Made by a program: the position numbers and the translations under genes. A stretch of DNA of 39,102 nucleotides. It comes from Russula earlei. Its lineage: Eukaryota; Basidiomycota; Agaricomycetes; Russulales; Russulaceae. Positions 26,289 to 36,163 of this stretch are shown one piece after another. The notes beneath the pieces are model-generated. The model did not search any database and had not been told where the DNA came from. It saw only the letters and a program-made list of their open reading frames with translations. Position 1 is the stretch's first letter. Every line of letters starts with the position of its first letter. The stretch is taken from assembly GCA_025769875.1 (NCBI GenBank), contig JAGFNK010000487.1, forward strand, positions 1 to 39,102, given 5' to 3'.

Positions 26289-28239
26289 TTACGACACAAG
26301 CCTCAGGACAGCGACGGATTCCACATGGGCCGTCTGCGGAAACAAATCAAATCCTCTCAAACTTTGCAGCACGTACTTTCCCTGACGTTTCCCTTCTGCC
26401 ACCTCGTTAGCAGACCAAGAGACAATCTGCCCGACGTCCCTGGCTTGCGTGTGCACGTTACAGCTCACATAAACGACCGTCTGTGCACGAAATGCAAGCA
26501 ACTGTCGAAGGAATGACTCATCGCACCCCTTGCGCGGGGGGTCAACGACGACTGCGGTGAGCGCCGGAGGAAAGTCACCGACGGCGCTAAAGATCTGCGA
26601 GGCGTCGCCCTCACGGAAGGAGACCTTGTACGCGAGGTCGTTGAGCGCTGCGTTGTGCATCGCGAAGCGGATCGAGTCTACGGAGAGCTCGATGCCTGCA
26701 ACCCGTGTGAAGTGGGGGGCGAGGGTGAGCGCAAAGAGGCCCGCGCCGCAGTAGGTGTCCACAAGGTGAGTTGGGGGCGGGGTGCTTGACCCGGACATAG
26801 ACGTGGACGGGAATATGGCGTCGCGGACGTATGAAGTAAGAGGGACAAGTACAGAGTTGTTATTCTGGAAGAAGGAGCCAGCTTGGTAGTCGAAAAATAA
26901 ATTCCCGACATGTTCACGGACTGTCGCTTTGTGATCTGTAATGCAGACATGATTGTCGTTGGCGGCAAGTTCTAGGGTGGGCGTGGAGGAGTTGCCATCT
27001 GGGATCTCGAGAGAGTCGCGAAGTAAGAGGGACACGCCGTTTTTGTGGGTGTATATTTTCCTGAATGCTGGAGATTCAGCGCAAAGACGCAACTTTGGTG
27101 CTTGGTATTTTACTTTATGATGTCGTCACGCATCGGCCGGTAGGCCTCATTCAGGATCGGAGTTGCGATGGGACATTCCTGTAAATCACAGGACCCTGTG
27201 ATTGAGGCGGGATCTGCAGTGACTGCTCCATACCTCAATGTCCATCACAAGTCGCCTGCCGATTTGGTTGAAACCAATCTTCAACCACGACGGCCTCTCC
27301 TCTTCGATGTTTGGTGATCCTTGCTTTTGCACTTTTTTGGGGGATTCAAAATGTGGAGTGATTTTGGTTCGATAACCATATTGGAGAGGAGAAGGAATCG
27401 TTGATTGTACGGCGGGTATTGATGACTCGGGGAGATCTAACGTCATCATCATTCGAGCAGACCAAGAGAGAGGGAGGACGCAAACTGGAGTGGTTCCTGT
27501 AAGCGTTCACAACCACGTCACGCTTGAGATCGAGTTGCGTCTCATAAGATAACATCTAGGCGTGAACGGTAAGCACGATAAGATCCCGCCCGGAAGATGG
27601 GAAAGGGATTGTACCTGGTACTGGCAACCAGCGCACGTCCCAAAGTACTTGCACCGGACACGATTCATGTCGCGAAGTTGCGAGTTTGGAACTTGAACGC
27701 TGATGAGGTCGGCTAAAGAGTACATCCTTGCATTCTTGTATACGCGGGCGCGAATGACCTCGCCAGGTAAAACGAACGGAATGACGACGACCCATGGGCG
27801 CATCGACGAAGGGGCAAGGGCAAGGCCTTCGCCTGTGGGAGTGGGCCTTTGTCACTAACCATACAGCGAGAATGGAGAGGATGTGGATGGCCAGGAACAA
27901 GGCGCCCACAGAGACTCTGAGAGAGGACGTACCACTAGACGAGATGCTCGACACAAGGAGCTCGACTTCCTCCCTAAAGCCGAAAGGAGACTCCCATTCG
28001 ACACCATCGGCCTCCGCCTGCGTGACGAGTTCGTTTCCGAGAAGGTCGACCACTTCACGGGAGATGACATGTTCCCGGGACCCAAACTCGAGTGGAGCAC
28101 GCTGCCTCTTCTTGCTCCGCTTGCTGCTGGGCGCTATCCGTCTTCTCTCCGTGGCCCCTGGAGATGTCAGTCGAGGGCGTTTTTCCAGGGGCTGAAGAGA
28201 CGCCGGCGAGTTTTTCGGTTTCGGTGCTTCCGTCATCAT
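26289..28239 (-). CDS. TRM2: tRNA (uracil-54-C5)-methyltransferase Trm2
   Basis: Trm2 makes m5U54 in the T loop of tRNAs. Exons: 27933-28239, 27615-27832, 27480-27555, 27234-27436, 27114-27178, 26289-27060, 546 residues, all in phase. A basic N-terminus with several Lys/Arg clusters is followed by a TRAM-like domain (EGLALAP to about IRARVY) and by CKYFGTCAGCQYQ, which resembles the Fe-S cysteine set of RumA/TrmA enzymes. The catalytic domain has LQYGYRTKITPHF, FFQNN, the SAM motif DTYCGAGLFAL, DPPRKGC, the nucleophile in VSCN (about Cys490) and the general base in HVES (about Glu537). An in-frame ATG at 28269 could add ten residues. The promoter is shared with the divergent CNNM gene (188 bp). 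Confidence 0.95.
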
Positions 28240-28427
28240 CCGATTGAGGATGAGAATGAGCCGTCGCATCCAGGAAACAACGTAGAAAGGCACGAAAAAA
28301 CGAAAGCGGAGGTGGATCACATCACGTGTTGACGACCCTCTCGGTCCGCGTTTAACGCGATCTCTCATCGCCGCCTGTGACTCTCTTGACCCCTTTGCCC
28401 GCCGCCCACTCATCCCAAACGCCCGAC

Positions 28428-30509
28428 ATGGTAAAGTCACATACCGGTGAACAGTTCGGTTCCCCCGAGTTTTGGTGGAAGATGGTCATCAGCGTCGGTT
28501 TGGTCCTCCTGGGTGGCGTATTCTCCGGGTGAGTCTCCTCGAGACCGTGTGACGCAGAGAGTTGCCCACCGGTAATCCTCTCTGTCTCCGCGTGACGTCA
28601 GTTTGACCCTTGGTCTTATGGGTCTCGATGAGCTGCACCTTCGTGTACTTTCTGCGTCTTCCGAAGACGAGAAGGAGAGGAAGAACGCCGCACAAGGTGC
28701 GCATTAGACTCGAGGACGTCGGGCCGTGCGCATTCTCTGATCGTTCAACCTTAGTTCTGAAGCTTCTCAACAAGGGCCGTCACTGGATGCTTGTGGTAAG
28801 CATTCAACGCCTCCTACCTAATGTTCTGTTCTCCCGACGTGCGGACGTCGTAGGTCCTACTCCTCGGAAACGTCGTGCGTATCACACAATACGCCATTAT
28901 GCTCGTCGACTTTCTCTGCAATGTAGGTTGTCAACGAGAGCTTGCCCATATTTTTGGATAGTGCAGTGAGCACCGGGCGCATGTTATCTGAATCTACTCT
29001 CTGAATCGTGTAGATCGGTGGAGGCATCGCGGCGATCGTTATCTCCACGACAATGATCGGTAGCACTTGTATACATTATCCAAAGCCCACCACTGACCGA
29101 TGATATAGTTATCTTTGGGTATGGGGCTATTTCGTCTCTCTGGATCTTGTCATCTCAAGACGGTGATCAACCCATCCTACCTCGAACAGAGAGCACGTGT
29201 CCCCTTACTTTTTTTATGCAAGAGCTAAATCCGTGATAGAATCATCCCTCAAGCTACCAGCGTACGCTACGGCCTATCTATCGGTGCCCGTTGCGCGCCG
29301 ATTGTCCTCGTACTCATGTACCTTTTCGGTAAGCCCTTGGGATTTCTTCATTCCACCTTCTTCGCTCACCGTACATACCAGCTCCGATTGCATGGCCAAT
29401 AGCCAGACTGCTCGATTTTGTCCTCGGCAAAAACGACGTGCACACATACAAAAAAGCTGAACTCAAATCTTTTCTACAGTTCCACCGTACGGGCGAAGAG
29501 CCACTGCGTGATGACGAGATCAGCATTTTGAACGGCGTTCTGGAACTCAATTCGAAGCGGGTTGAATCAATCATGACCCCAATGAAGGTTTGCCAGAGTT
29601 TGCGGGTGACGGTGACGGTGAACTCATCCGTTGATGTGCATAGGATGTTGTCGCCCTTAGTTCCGACGCCATCTTGGATGCGAAGATGGTCGAATTCCTG
29701 TGCGCCTTGATCTGGACTCGTCAAGCAGCTTTCTGATCGTCCAGACAGACTATTGAGTGGATATTCTCGCTTCCCGGTTCACGAACCAGGAAACCCGTTG
29801 GCCTTCTGCGGCTTGCTACTAGTCAAGAAGGTCAGATTGCGTGCGACGTAGCCTTGATAATAGGCCAACGTCATTGACAACTTGGTTGGCAGCTGCTCAC
29901 TTACGATCCATCGCAATGCTGGCCAGTTTCCAAATTCCGTCTCTCGATCCTGCCAGAGGCAAGGCCAGCGATTAACTGTTTTCAGGCGCTAGACTATTTG
30001 TTCGTGCGCCCTCCATTTTTGGCCCCTTTGGGCTCGTACTGACTCAATTTCAGCCAGACCGGCCGTGCGCACCTTTTGCTCATCAGCGTCACCCCTGGCC
30101 TTGCCGGTGGTGCGATTGGGGTCATTACGCTGGAAGGAAAGTCGTGATTCGAATGTTAGCGAAAGGCTTGTGTGGTGACAGATGGACACATCCATAGACG
30201 TCATTGAAGAGATCATATCTGAGGAGATCGTTGACGAGACAGATCAATACGAGGACAACCAGTCCAAACGGCGTGCGAAACGGATGACCACAGCCGCCGT
30301 CATGCGAGGGTGCGCTTTCCCCCCATTTTTCTCACAGACCAATGATGACGATGTTGTGTAGAATTGTCGAGCGAGAGCGCAGATTCGAGTCGGCAAATGC
30401 GAATGCTGATGAGCGCTCCCCATTATTGGGAGTCGTCCCCATGACTGGACATCTCAACACAAGAGGGGCTGTATACGGAGGCATAGTGTCTGAATCACCG
30501 CGCACATAA
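28428..30509 (+). CDS. MAM3: CNNM/Mam3-type membrane protein (DUF21 plus CBS domains)
   Basis: This family is linked to Mg/Mn handling at the vacuole or plasma membrane. Fifteen exons: 28428-28528, 28602-28696, 28755-28795, 28854-28874, 28927-28965, 29014-29059, 29109-29118 (10 nt), 29240-29328, 29382-29587, 29644-29699, 29749-29830, 29893-29999, 30054-30136, 30198-30309, 30362-30509, total 411 residues in phase. DUF21 has three or four membrane helices, with [12 protein letters not shown] at its start. A CBS pair follows, with [25 protein letters not shown] and GVITLEDVIEEII. Two oddities: the normally invariant GEIIPQ reads GIIPQ in my model, and the intron at 30137 begins GAAAGT where GT is expected. 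One may reflect a substitution in the sequence. Confidence 0.88.
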
Positions 30510-30640
30510 CGACGCGTGGTATTGATGCACCGTAAGGAGAACCTGTACCCGTGATTCAGCAGTGATTCGGGAACCCCATTCTATGGCTTTTTTTTTTTTT
30601 AACATCTTGTCACTCTTTTGGTAGTTGTAAATTGTCATTG

Positions 30641-32052
30641 TCATTGAAAAGGCTCGCAGCCGCCTGCCGAGGCGCGATCCAACTCGCGCAGCCCTGCCTG
30701 TAGTAAGAACGTGAACAGAGCGTTCATCCACGCTCGCCGAGGCGCCAAACCTGCGAGCCAGAATACGCACCTCGAGAGCGAAGAGGTGCGAGTCATATGC
30801 TTGAGGTGCTAGCCCTCGCACTGCGGCAGCGAGGTTGTACACGTAGTCCTGCCGGTGCCCCATCACTGTCGGGCCTCTGGAAAAGGGAGGGAACAGAGGA
30901 CATCCCTGAGGTCCACTGAGCATACCTTGTTCGGGCCAGAGGGACCCTCTGCATGCCAAATCGTCTTCACGAGCGTTCCAAGGGGCTCCGAGCCAACTTG
31001 GATCGAGCGGGTGCGTTGTGCACGCGTCGGTTGAGGCCGGCCGACGGAGGTTGAAGGAGGGGGACGGGCGCACCGAAAGAAGGGTTGTCGTTCCGTCCTA
31101 CGTAGCATTCTGCGCCGGGTATCAGCACCCTCTCGTGCGCCCCGCCAACGAGACCGTAGACGTCCACGCGCTCGAGAGTATAGCCGTCCTGCACGGCGGG
31201 GGTGGGCCCAGCGATTGAGCGGGGAAAGGGAAGCGCCACGCGGCAAACGGATCGGAATAGCGCACCTTTTCGCGGTGGTCTGGGAACGCGCGAACGCGTG
31301 AGTGGGAGGGAGTCCCGAGCAGCAGGAGGCAGGAGCGGCTCCCGATCATGAAAAGTGGCGTGACGTACCTAGATACGCACGGACTTCTTTCGCGTTGCGC
31401 AGGGTCGATGGTGAACGCGACACCTGTCGGGTGACAATCAGCAAGCGAGGGAGATACTCGCATGCAAACGTACCCCAGACAACATCTTCGTGCGGGAACG
31501 GGTCCTAGAAACCCGCGGCGGGGGGAGGGAAATCGTCAGTCGTCGGTGCCATTCCGTTCCGACGGCAGGGAGGGAAGAATGCAAGAAAACACCTGCCACG
31601 CCGGAAAGCCGACCCAATCTTCACGATGGACGAGCGTGACGACGCGTCCGGGATTCTGAGCAGGCCAAACAAAAAGGGCGCACCGCGACGTCAATGCGAC
31701 AAACGAGCAAACACGATCTCTTGATCTCCCGACTTGGGGAGAGAACCAGAGGAAGGAGTACGTACTTCGGGGGTACCGCGGTGGTCGTGCGACTTTTGTG
31801 CAAAGCGACGCACGTAGCCTTTAAGAAATCCAGGACCTCGAGGCGAGATTTAGCATCGGAGGGCACAAAGAAAGCGTTTGGTGCATACCCGTTCTGATGA
31901 CGTGGGGCGGTGGCTACAACGCATGCCCCCCCAACGTAGGTCGTTAGTCCTACCTAATGAAAATTTGCGTTGGCAGGACGTACGCGGAATATGAGGGAGC
32001 CATAGCCAAAGACGATGTACGGATCAACAGCGGTGTCGACGTCGATGGTCAT
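30641..32052 (-). CDS. GCG1: ChaC-type gamma-glutamylcyclotransferase, one 1-nt insertion
   Basis: ChaC enzymes cleave glutathione to 5-oxoproline and Cys-Gly in the cytosol. Eleven exons: 31984-32052, 31889-31913, 31766-31836, 31593-31655, 31474-31504, 31369-31423, 31266-31279 (14 nt), 31074-31188, 30926-30996, 30771-30848, 30641-30697, about 215 residues. The substrate-loop motif GYGSL is at residues 16-20. PGFLKGYVRRFAQKS, HRGTPE, the catalytic Glu (about 108) in DHREKDGYTLE, and the C-terminal GPSGPNK and YDSHLFALE segments follow in family order. One extra base (C on the coding strand, near 31394) breaks the frame shortly before the catalytic Glu; the splice phases of both neighbouring exons confirm it. 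All introns are GT-AG, several about 75-110 nt. Confidence 0.92.
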
Positions 32053-32161
32053 GTCTGTGTCCGCAGAAGAGGGATATCATATCTCAACAACATGAAAACC
32101 AAGATGTAATACGTCTAGTCAATGCACTCCTCACGACGCTCGTGTGCTAGTTGCTAACCAG

Positions 32162-33826
32162 CTAATCCTCCTTCTCCTTCGGCACATCCCCTAGCTTCTC
32201 CCCCACGCGCACTTTTTGCCCCGCGTGAATCCCAAATTCGAACGACGACGGAGCCTCAAACACGAGCACTATCGTGCTCCCAAGACAGAACCCGCCCATC
32301 TCTTGCCCCGGCCCCAGCGGTTGGCCGTTCAGCACCGGCGACGCGGCCGAGTACACCGCCTCCGTATAGGTCCCCGGCGGCGGTGGACGCCCACGGACGT
32401 TCGTGCACAGGGCCTGTAAGATCAAGTGGTTTAGCGAACGAGCGTAAGAGTTGAGGACCCCCGGACCTGATCAAAGTTTATTTTGATGCTGCCCACGTTC
32501 GTCGCGCCGACGGGGACCATACCGAAAAAGCCGTGTCGCCAGCGCCCGAGCAGCGCAACACGTTCATTCAACACAAACAGATTCTCGACGCGCTTCGCCA
32601 CCCAAGGGGATACCGAAAACAGTTCACCTGTCCCCCTCTCAGATCAGCGACGAACCACAAAGGGTAGCTTCCGAGCGATAAACGGGAAATGGCAATGGGA
32701 CCGCGCGGCGCATACCTTGGAAATGCCGTCGCTTCTCGACCACCCACGCGGTCGGACTGTGAAAGCGATGATAATCTCCCGGCGCGAGGTAAATGACGGT
32801 GAAAAAGAGCGCATTGCCGGGCTTGACGCGTACCGAGCCACGCCTTGGCATGCCTGCACGATCGGCAAGCGCGCTGCGCGGACCGAGTGTCCTTGCGACT
32901 GATGCATGATCGGCGACGGTCTCTTGGACGGACCTATCCGGTTCGACGACGGAGGCGTCGATCCGCACACCATGTTTCTGTGGCAACGGGGGCGGCGAGG
33001 GTCGTCCGTACGCTTCGGGGTCGGTAGGAAAGTCTGGAGCGCTCTCTTCTTCACCGCCGTCTGCGGGGAAGAGCGGTGTCGTTGGCGCCGACGCGCCGAT
33101 GAGCTGTGAAAGGCTGTACTCAATCCCGTTCACGTTGGCAAATTCGCGGTCGTCGACGATGGCCATCTCGCGCACGGGGAACGGCACGGTGGTCGTCGGG
33201 GTCGTGTTGCGCGGCATGCCGGTTCGAGATTTGGGCCGCTCGACGCCAAGGAGTGCATCGAGGGAGTAGGTGAGGCCTTTGACTTGCTCGACACGTGCGC
33301 CTTGTACCGCACCAAAATGCAGCACGGTGCCGTCTGCAGGGGAAACGAGGGCGGCGTCGGCGATGGGACGCGTGCCAGGAGCGAGAGAACGATAGAAGAA
33401 GGCGCCGAGGGAAGGGTACTGGCGAAGGTCGGTGGGTACGATTTCTGTGAGGTCACAGCCAAAGAGGAAAGCGTATAACTTGAAGGCGAAAGGTCGGAAC
33501 CAGACAGGGAGCTCGAACGAGTTGAGCCAGCCCCAGAGGCGAGAGAGGTTGCGCAAGGGGAGTGCGCCAAGGATGTGAACCTGTTGAGTTGGCGGGAGGG
33601 ATCGTTAGCGAGAATGGACAAAGAGAGGATGACGACGGACCTGCCAGGGACCCTTGAGCTTGATGACTTCGTGGCCGTCTTCGTCGACGTGGACCTCTTT
33701 CTCCGAGCGATGACGTCTGTACTGGATGAGGACGAGCAAGAGCGCGCCGACGAACCAGGGGAGGGGATTCCATTTCATTGGCGTGTGCCGCCACGCGCTG
33801 GAGAGCCGCTCTGTAGTAACGAACAT
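32162..33826 (-). CDS. PSD1: Phosphatidylserine decarboxylase, mitochondrial type (Psd1-like)
   Basis: Psd1 converts phosphatidylserine to phosphatidylethanolamine at the inner mitochondrial membrane. Exons: 33641-33826, 32716-33580, 32467-32627, 32162-32413, 487 residues from the ATG at 33826. A short basic leader precedes one membrane helix ([13 protein letters not shown]), then [28 protein letters not shown] and the self-cleavage site LGST. Cleavage before Ser450 would leave a 38-residue alpha subunit bearing the pyruvoyl group. A variable Pro/Ser/Glu insertion (about residues 170-260) interrupts the domain. An in-frame ATG at 34099 would add 91 residues, but that region is pyrimidine-rich, as fungal 5' leaders are, and lies only 37 bp from the RTF2 stop. 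Confidence 0.94.
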
Positions 33827-34136
33827 GCGGGATGAGGGGAAGGGGGGGTGGAGGGGGTGGAAGAAGGGCGAGAAGGCAAGTCGGGCGCGAAGGCGGGGTC
33901 GAGTGGGACGGAGGAGGAAGGAGGGGAAGATGGGGGCAAGACGGGAAGGGGAAGAAGGGGGACGGGGGTGTGTATTAGGGAGCAGGGGAGGATATAAGGT
34001 CGTGAAAGACTCGTGATGAAGAAGCGACCGTGGAGGTGGCGAAGGAGGGACGAGGAGGATTTGAAAATGCCTGAGTCGAGGAGGAGAAGAAAAGAGCATT
34101 GTTGGATTAACTAATTTACAACAATCGTAATCTACC
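33827..34136 (-). promoter_or_regulatory. Pyrimidine-rich leader/promoter of PSD1
   Basis: On the coding strand of PSD1 this interval is dominated by C and T runs between about 33840 and 33990. Such CT-rich tracts are common just upstream of fungal start codons. It sits between the RTF2 stop (34137) and the chosen PSD1 ATG. It is open in the PSD1 frame back to an ATG at 34099, so a longer targeting sequence cannot be excluded. Confidence 0.5.
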
Positions 34137-35244
34137 TCAGGCGTACTGCAAACCGTCGTCGTCGTCGTCGTCAGCGTCAACAGCGACCGATTGTGCGTAT
34201 CGACTCACCCGGGTGAACGTCCCCATCGTCATAAACGTCTCCTTTCTTCCCGCCCCGTCCTTCGCCTTGTACAGCGATTTCACGGCCTCGCTCATGTTCG
34301 CCTTCCGCTTCGCCTCCTCCATCGCCAAGCTGCTCGCGACCCGCACGACTCGTCCCAGCCACGACCGTCCGCCCCATCGTCGGCCCCCCGACTTTCTTTT
34401 TCGCACGTCCCTCGTCTCCCTCCGCACATTCAGAATCCACCCCCGCCCCTGCCGCCTTGCGCTTCTTTCCCTTTCCCTTGGCGCTAGCAATAGCACGCCG
34501 CCCCTCCATCACCCTCTGCATCCGCTCTTCCTCCTCCGGTCCAGGGTTCAGCACCCTCACATCCTCAGAGCGATCATACTTGCTAGCGCACTGAGGACAC
34601 ACGTCCAGCTGTCGATGAGATGGTCGCACGACCCCTGCATCCTCCCCAGCCCCAGCGCTTGGTGGCGTCGAGGAAGAGACAGCTTTGAGTCCAGCCTGAG
34701 AAAACACGCATCCGCATGTGGACAGGTACACAAACGGAACCACCCCCGTCATCTCTTTAAAGTTGAGCGGACAAACGAACAGCCCTCGGTCGACGGACGA
34801 GTCGAGCCGATCGGGTTTCGGCGTAGCGTTCGGCGTGAGCGAGAGTGTCTTGACGTCCTGCGCTGAGGCGTCAAATCCTGCGAGCCGTCACGGCCAAGAA
34901 AAGGGTCGCGAACCTTCAACGATCGTATATGTCCACAGATCTCCTCGCCGTCCCCAAACGCCGTCCGATCTAGTAAAAACTCGATCACCGCGTCTTTGTT
35001 GTACAGCTTTCCAAGGTCGCATGACACCACAGGCTCCTGTAGTGGACGCTATTGGGTACACGCTTATGGTTAGTTCATGAACGGTGCTCCCTGTGGCGTC
35101 AACTTTCAAAAGGGAGCGTACCTTTGACAGAGCGCAGAAGAACCACCGGGCGCGAGTTTGGTTCGCCTTGTCAGCCTGTTCGGCCTTCGGCTTGTTCCGT
35201 ACGAGGTCCCTACGATCGGGGATACTTCCACCGTCATTTCCCAT
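34137..35244 (-). CDS. RTF2: Replication termination factor 2 (RTF2 family), one 1-nt insertion
   Basis: Rtf2 is a RING-like protein at stalled replication forks, also tied to splicing in fission yeast. Exons: 35122-35244, 34914-35048, 34137-34857, about 325 residues. The start MGNDGGSIPDRRDLV and ARWFFCALSK are family hallmarks. The double RING-like part includes EPVVSCDLGKLYNKDAV, SLKDVKTLSLTPN, FVCPLNFKEM, FVYLSTCGCVFS and CPQCASKYD. A Lys/Glu-rich linker follows, then the conserved SEAVKSLY near the end and a terminal run of six Asp coded by a GAC repeat. An extra base in the C-run 34340-34342 (G on the coding strand) breaks the frame before ASSLAMEEAKRKA. If the indel is real the protein would have a different C-terminal third. 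Confidence 0.92.
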
Positions 35245-35412
35245 TTCAGTGATGACGAGTGTGGTCCGTGGGTGGACAGGGTGTTAAGGAAAGAAGCAAA
35301 AGTCGCGGACGACCCGCCCTGTGTTTCGTAGGTCACATAACGCGTCACACCTTTGTCACGCCGGATATCGCTCAGCATCGAGCAGTGCAATGTTGGCTCG
35401 TCTCAGACCGCA

Positions 35413-36163
35413 ATGCTAGAGGAACTGTCGAGCATGGACCGCATAACACAGCTCCAGGATGAGATCCAAAATGCAAGCAAGCATCTCCATGTCCCCCCTC
35501 TGGATTCGAGCTGACCAGAAAGCGTCCTTGTCTTCTCGTCCTCTTCTGTCGCGTAGCTCCTCACCATCATGTCACGCAGCATCGCGTATCTCACCTCTCG
35601 CGTCAACTTTGCCCAAGTCTCCGAGGAAATCCCCATAACCAAGCAGCGCAATCCGGATAAGGTCGATCCTCCAGATGTCTTTGAGGGTATCTCCATCTTC
35701 GTTTCTCCGCTCCTTCTTCTCTTTCTCACGTACGCGCTTCGCCCACCCCATTTTGAACAGCGAACAAGAAGGAACTCGTGGACGACCTCATGATGAAGGC
35801 TAAACAGATTGAGTATCTCATACAATCTCTTCCCACACCCGAACCGGAGGAATTCCAGGTATGGTCCTTGTCCCTGTGTCGTCTACGATATCGAGTTCGA
35901 CATTTCTTATCTGTTCGTGTGACCGAGGCCGCGCGCCTCGCGCTACTCGAGGAGGAGATGCAACGCGCGAATCAAGAGTATGCAGCAGCGCTCGCCCGTG
36001 CTAGTGCGTCCCTCCCATACAGCTCTATCTCCCGGCGGCCCTCCCCCTCCCCCAAATTTAGCTCATTAAATTATCACGAACAGAGGCGTTGCATGCGCAA
36101 ATCTGCGAGACACTGCATGGCATCTTGAGCGATAACGAATTTGCCGCCGAGGCACCAGGATGA
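35413..36163 (+). CDS. MED21: Mediator subunit Med21 (Srb7)
   Basis: Med21 forms a coiled-coil pair with Med7 in the middle module of Mediator. Exons: 35413-35472, 35557-35686, 35761-35858, 35928-36003, 36084-36163, 147 residues, all in phase. The N-terminal DRITQLQDEIQ, the PPDVFE segment and KELVDDLMMKAKQIEYLIQSLP are the family signature, followed by a long Glu/Ala/Arg coiled coil. The first intron (35473-35556) appears to begin GCAAGC instead of GT; a GT donor at 35488 would insert five to eight extra residues in the conserved helix. The start is 168 bp from the divergent RTF2 start. The gene is unbroken. Confidence 0.92.

Noticed and set aside
18674..28239. A tRNA gene, DNMT2 and TRM2 close together as a tRNA-modification cluster
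   Set aside because: They are separated by unrelated genes (mL38, PHD-finger), lie in different promoter units, and eukaryotic pathway genes of this kind are not normally clustered.
33841..33990. Arg/Gly/Glu-rich frames on the plus strand in a G/A-rich tract
   Set aside because: The tract is the complement of a pyrimidine-rich leader of PSD1. The plus frames are low-complexity shadows without a domain.
34154..34172. GTC trinucleotide repeat as a microsatellite of interest
   Set aside because: It simply codes the short poly-Asp run at the RTF2 C-terminus; only about six units.
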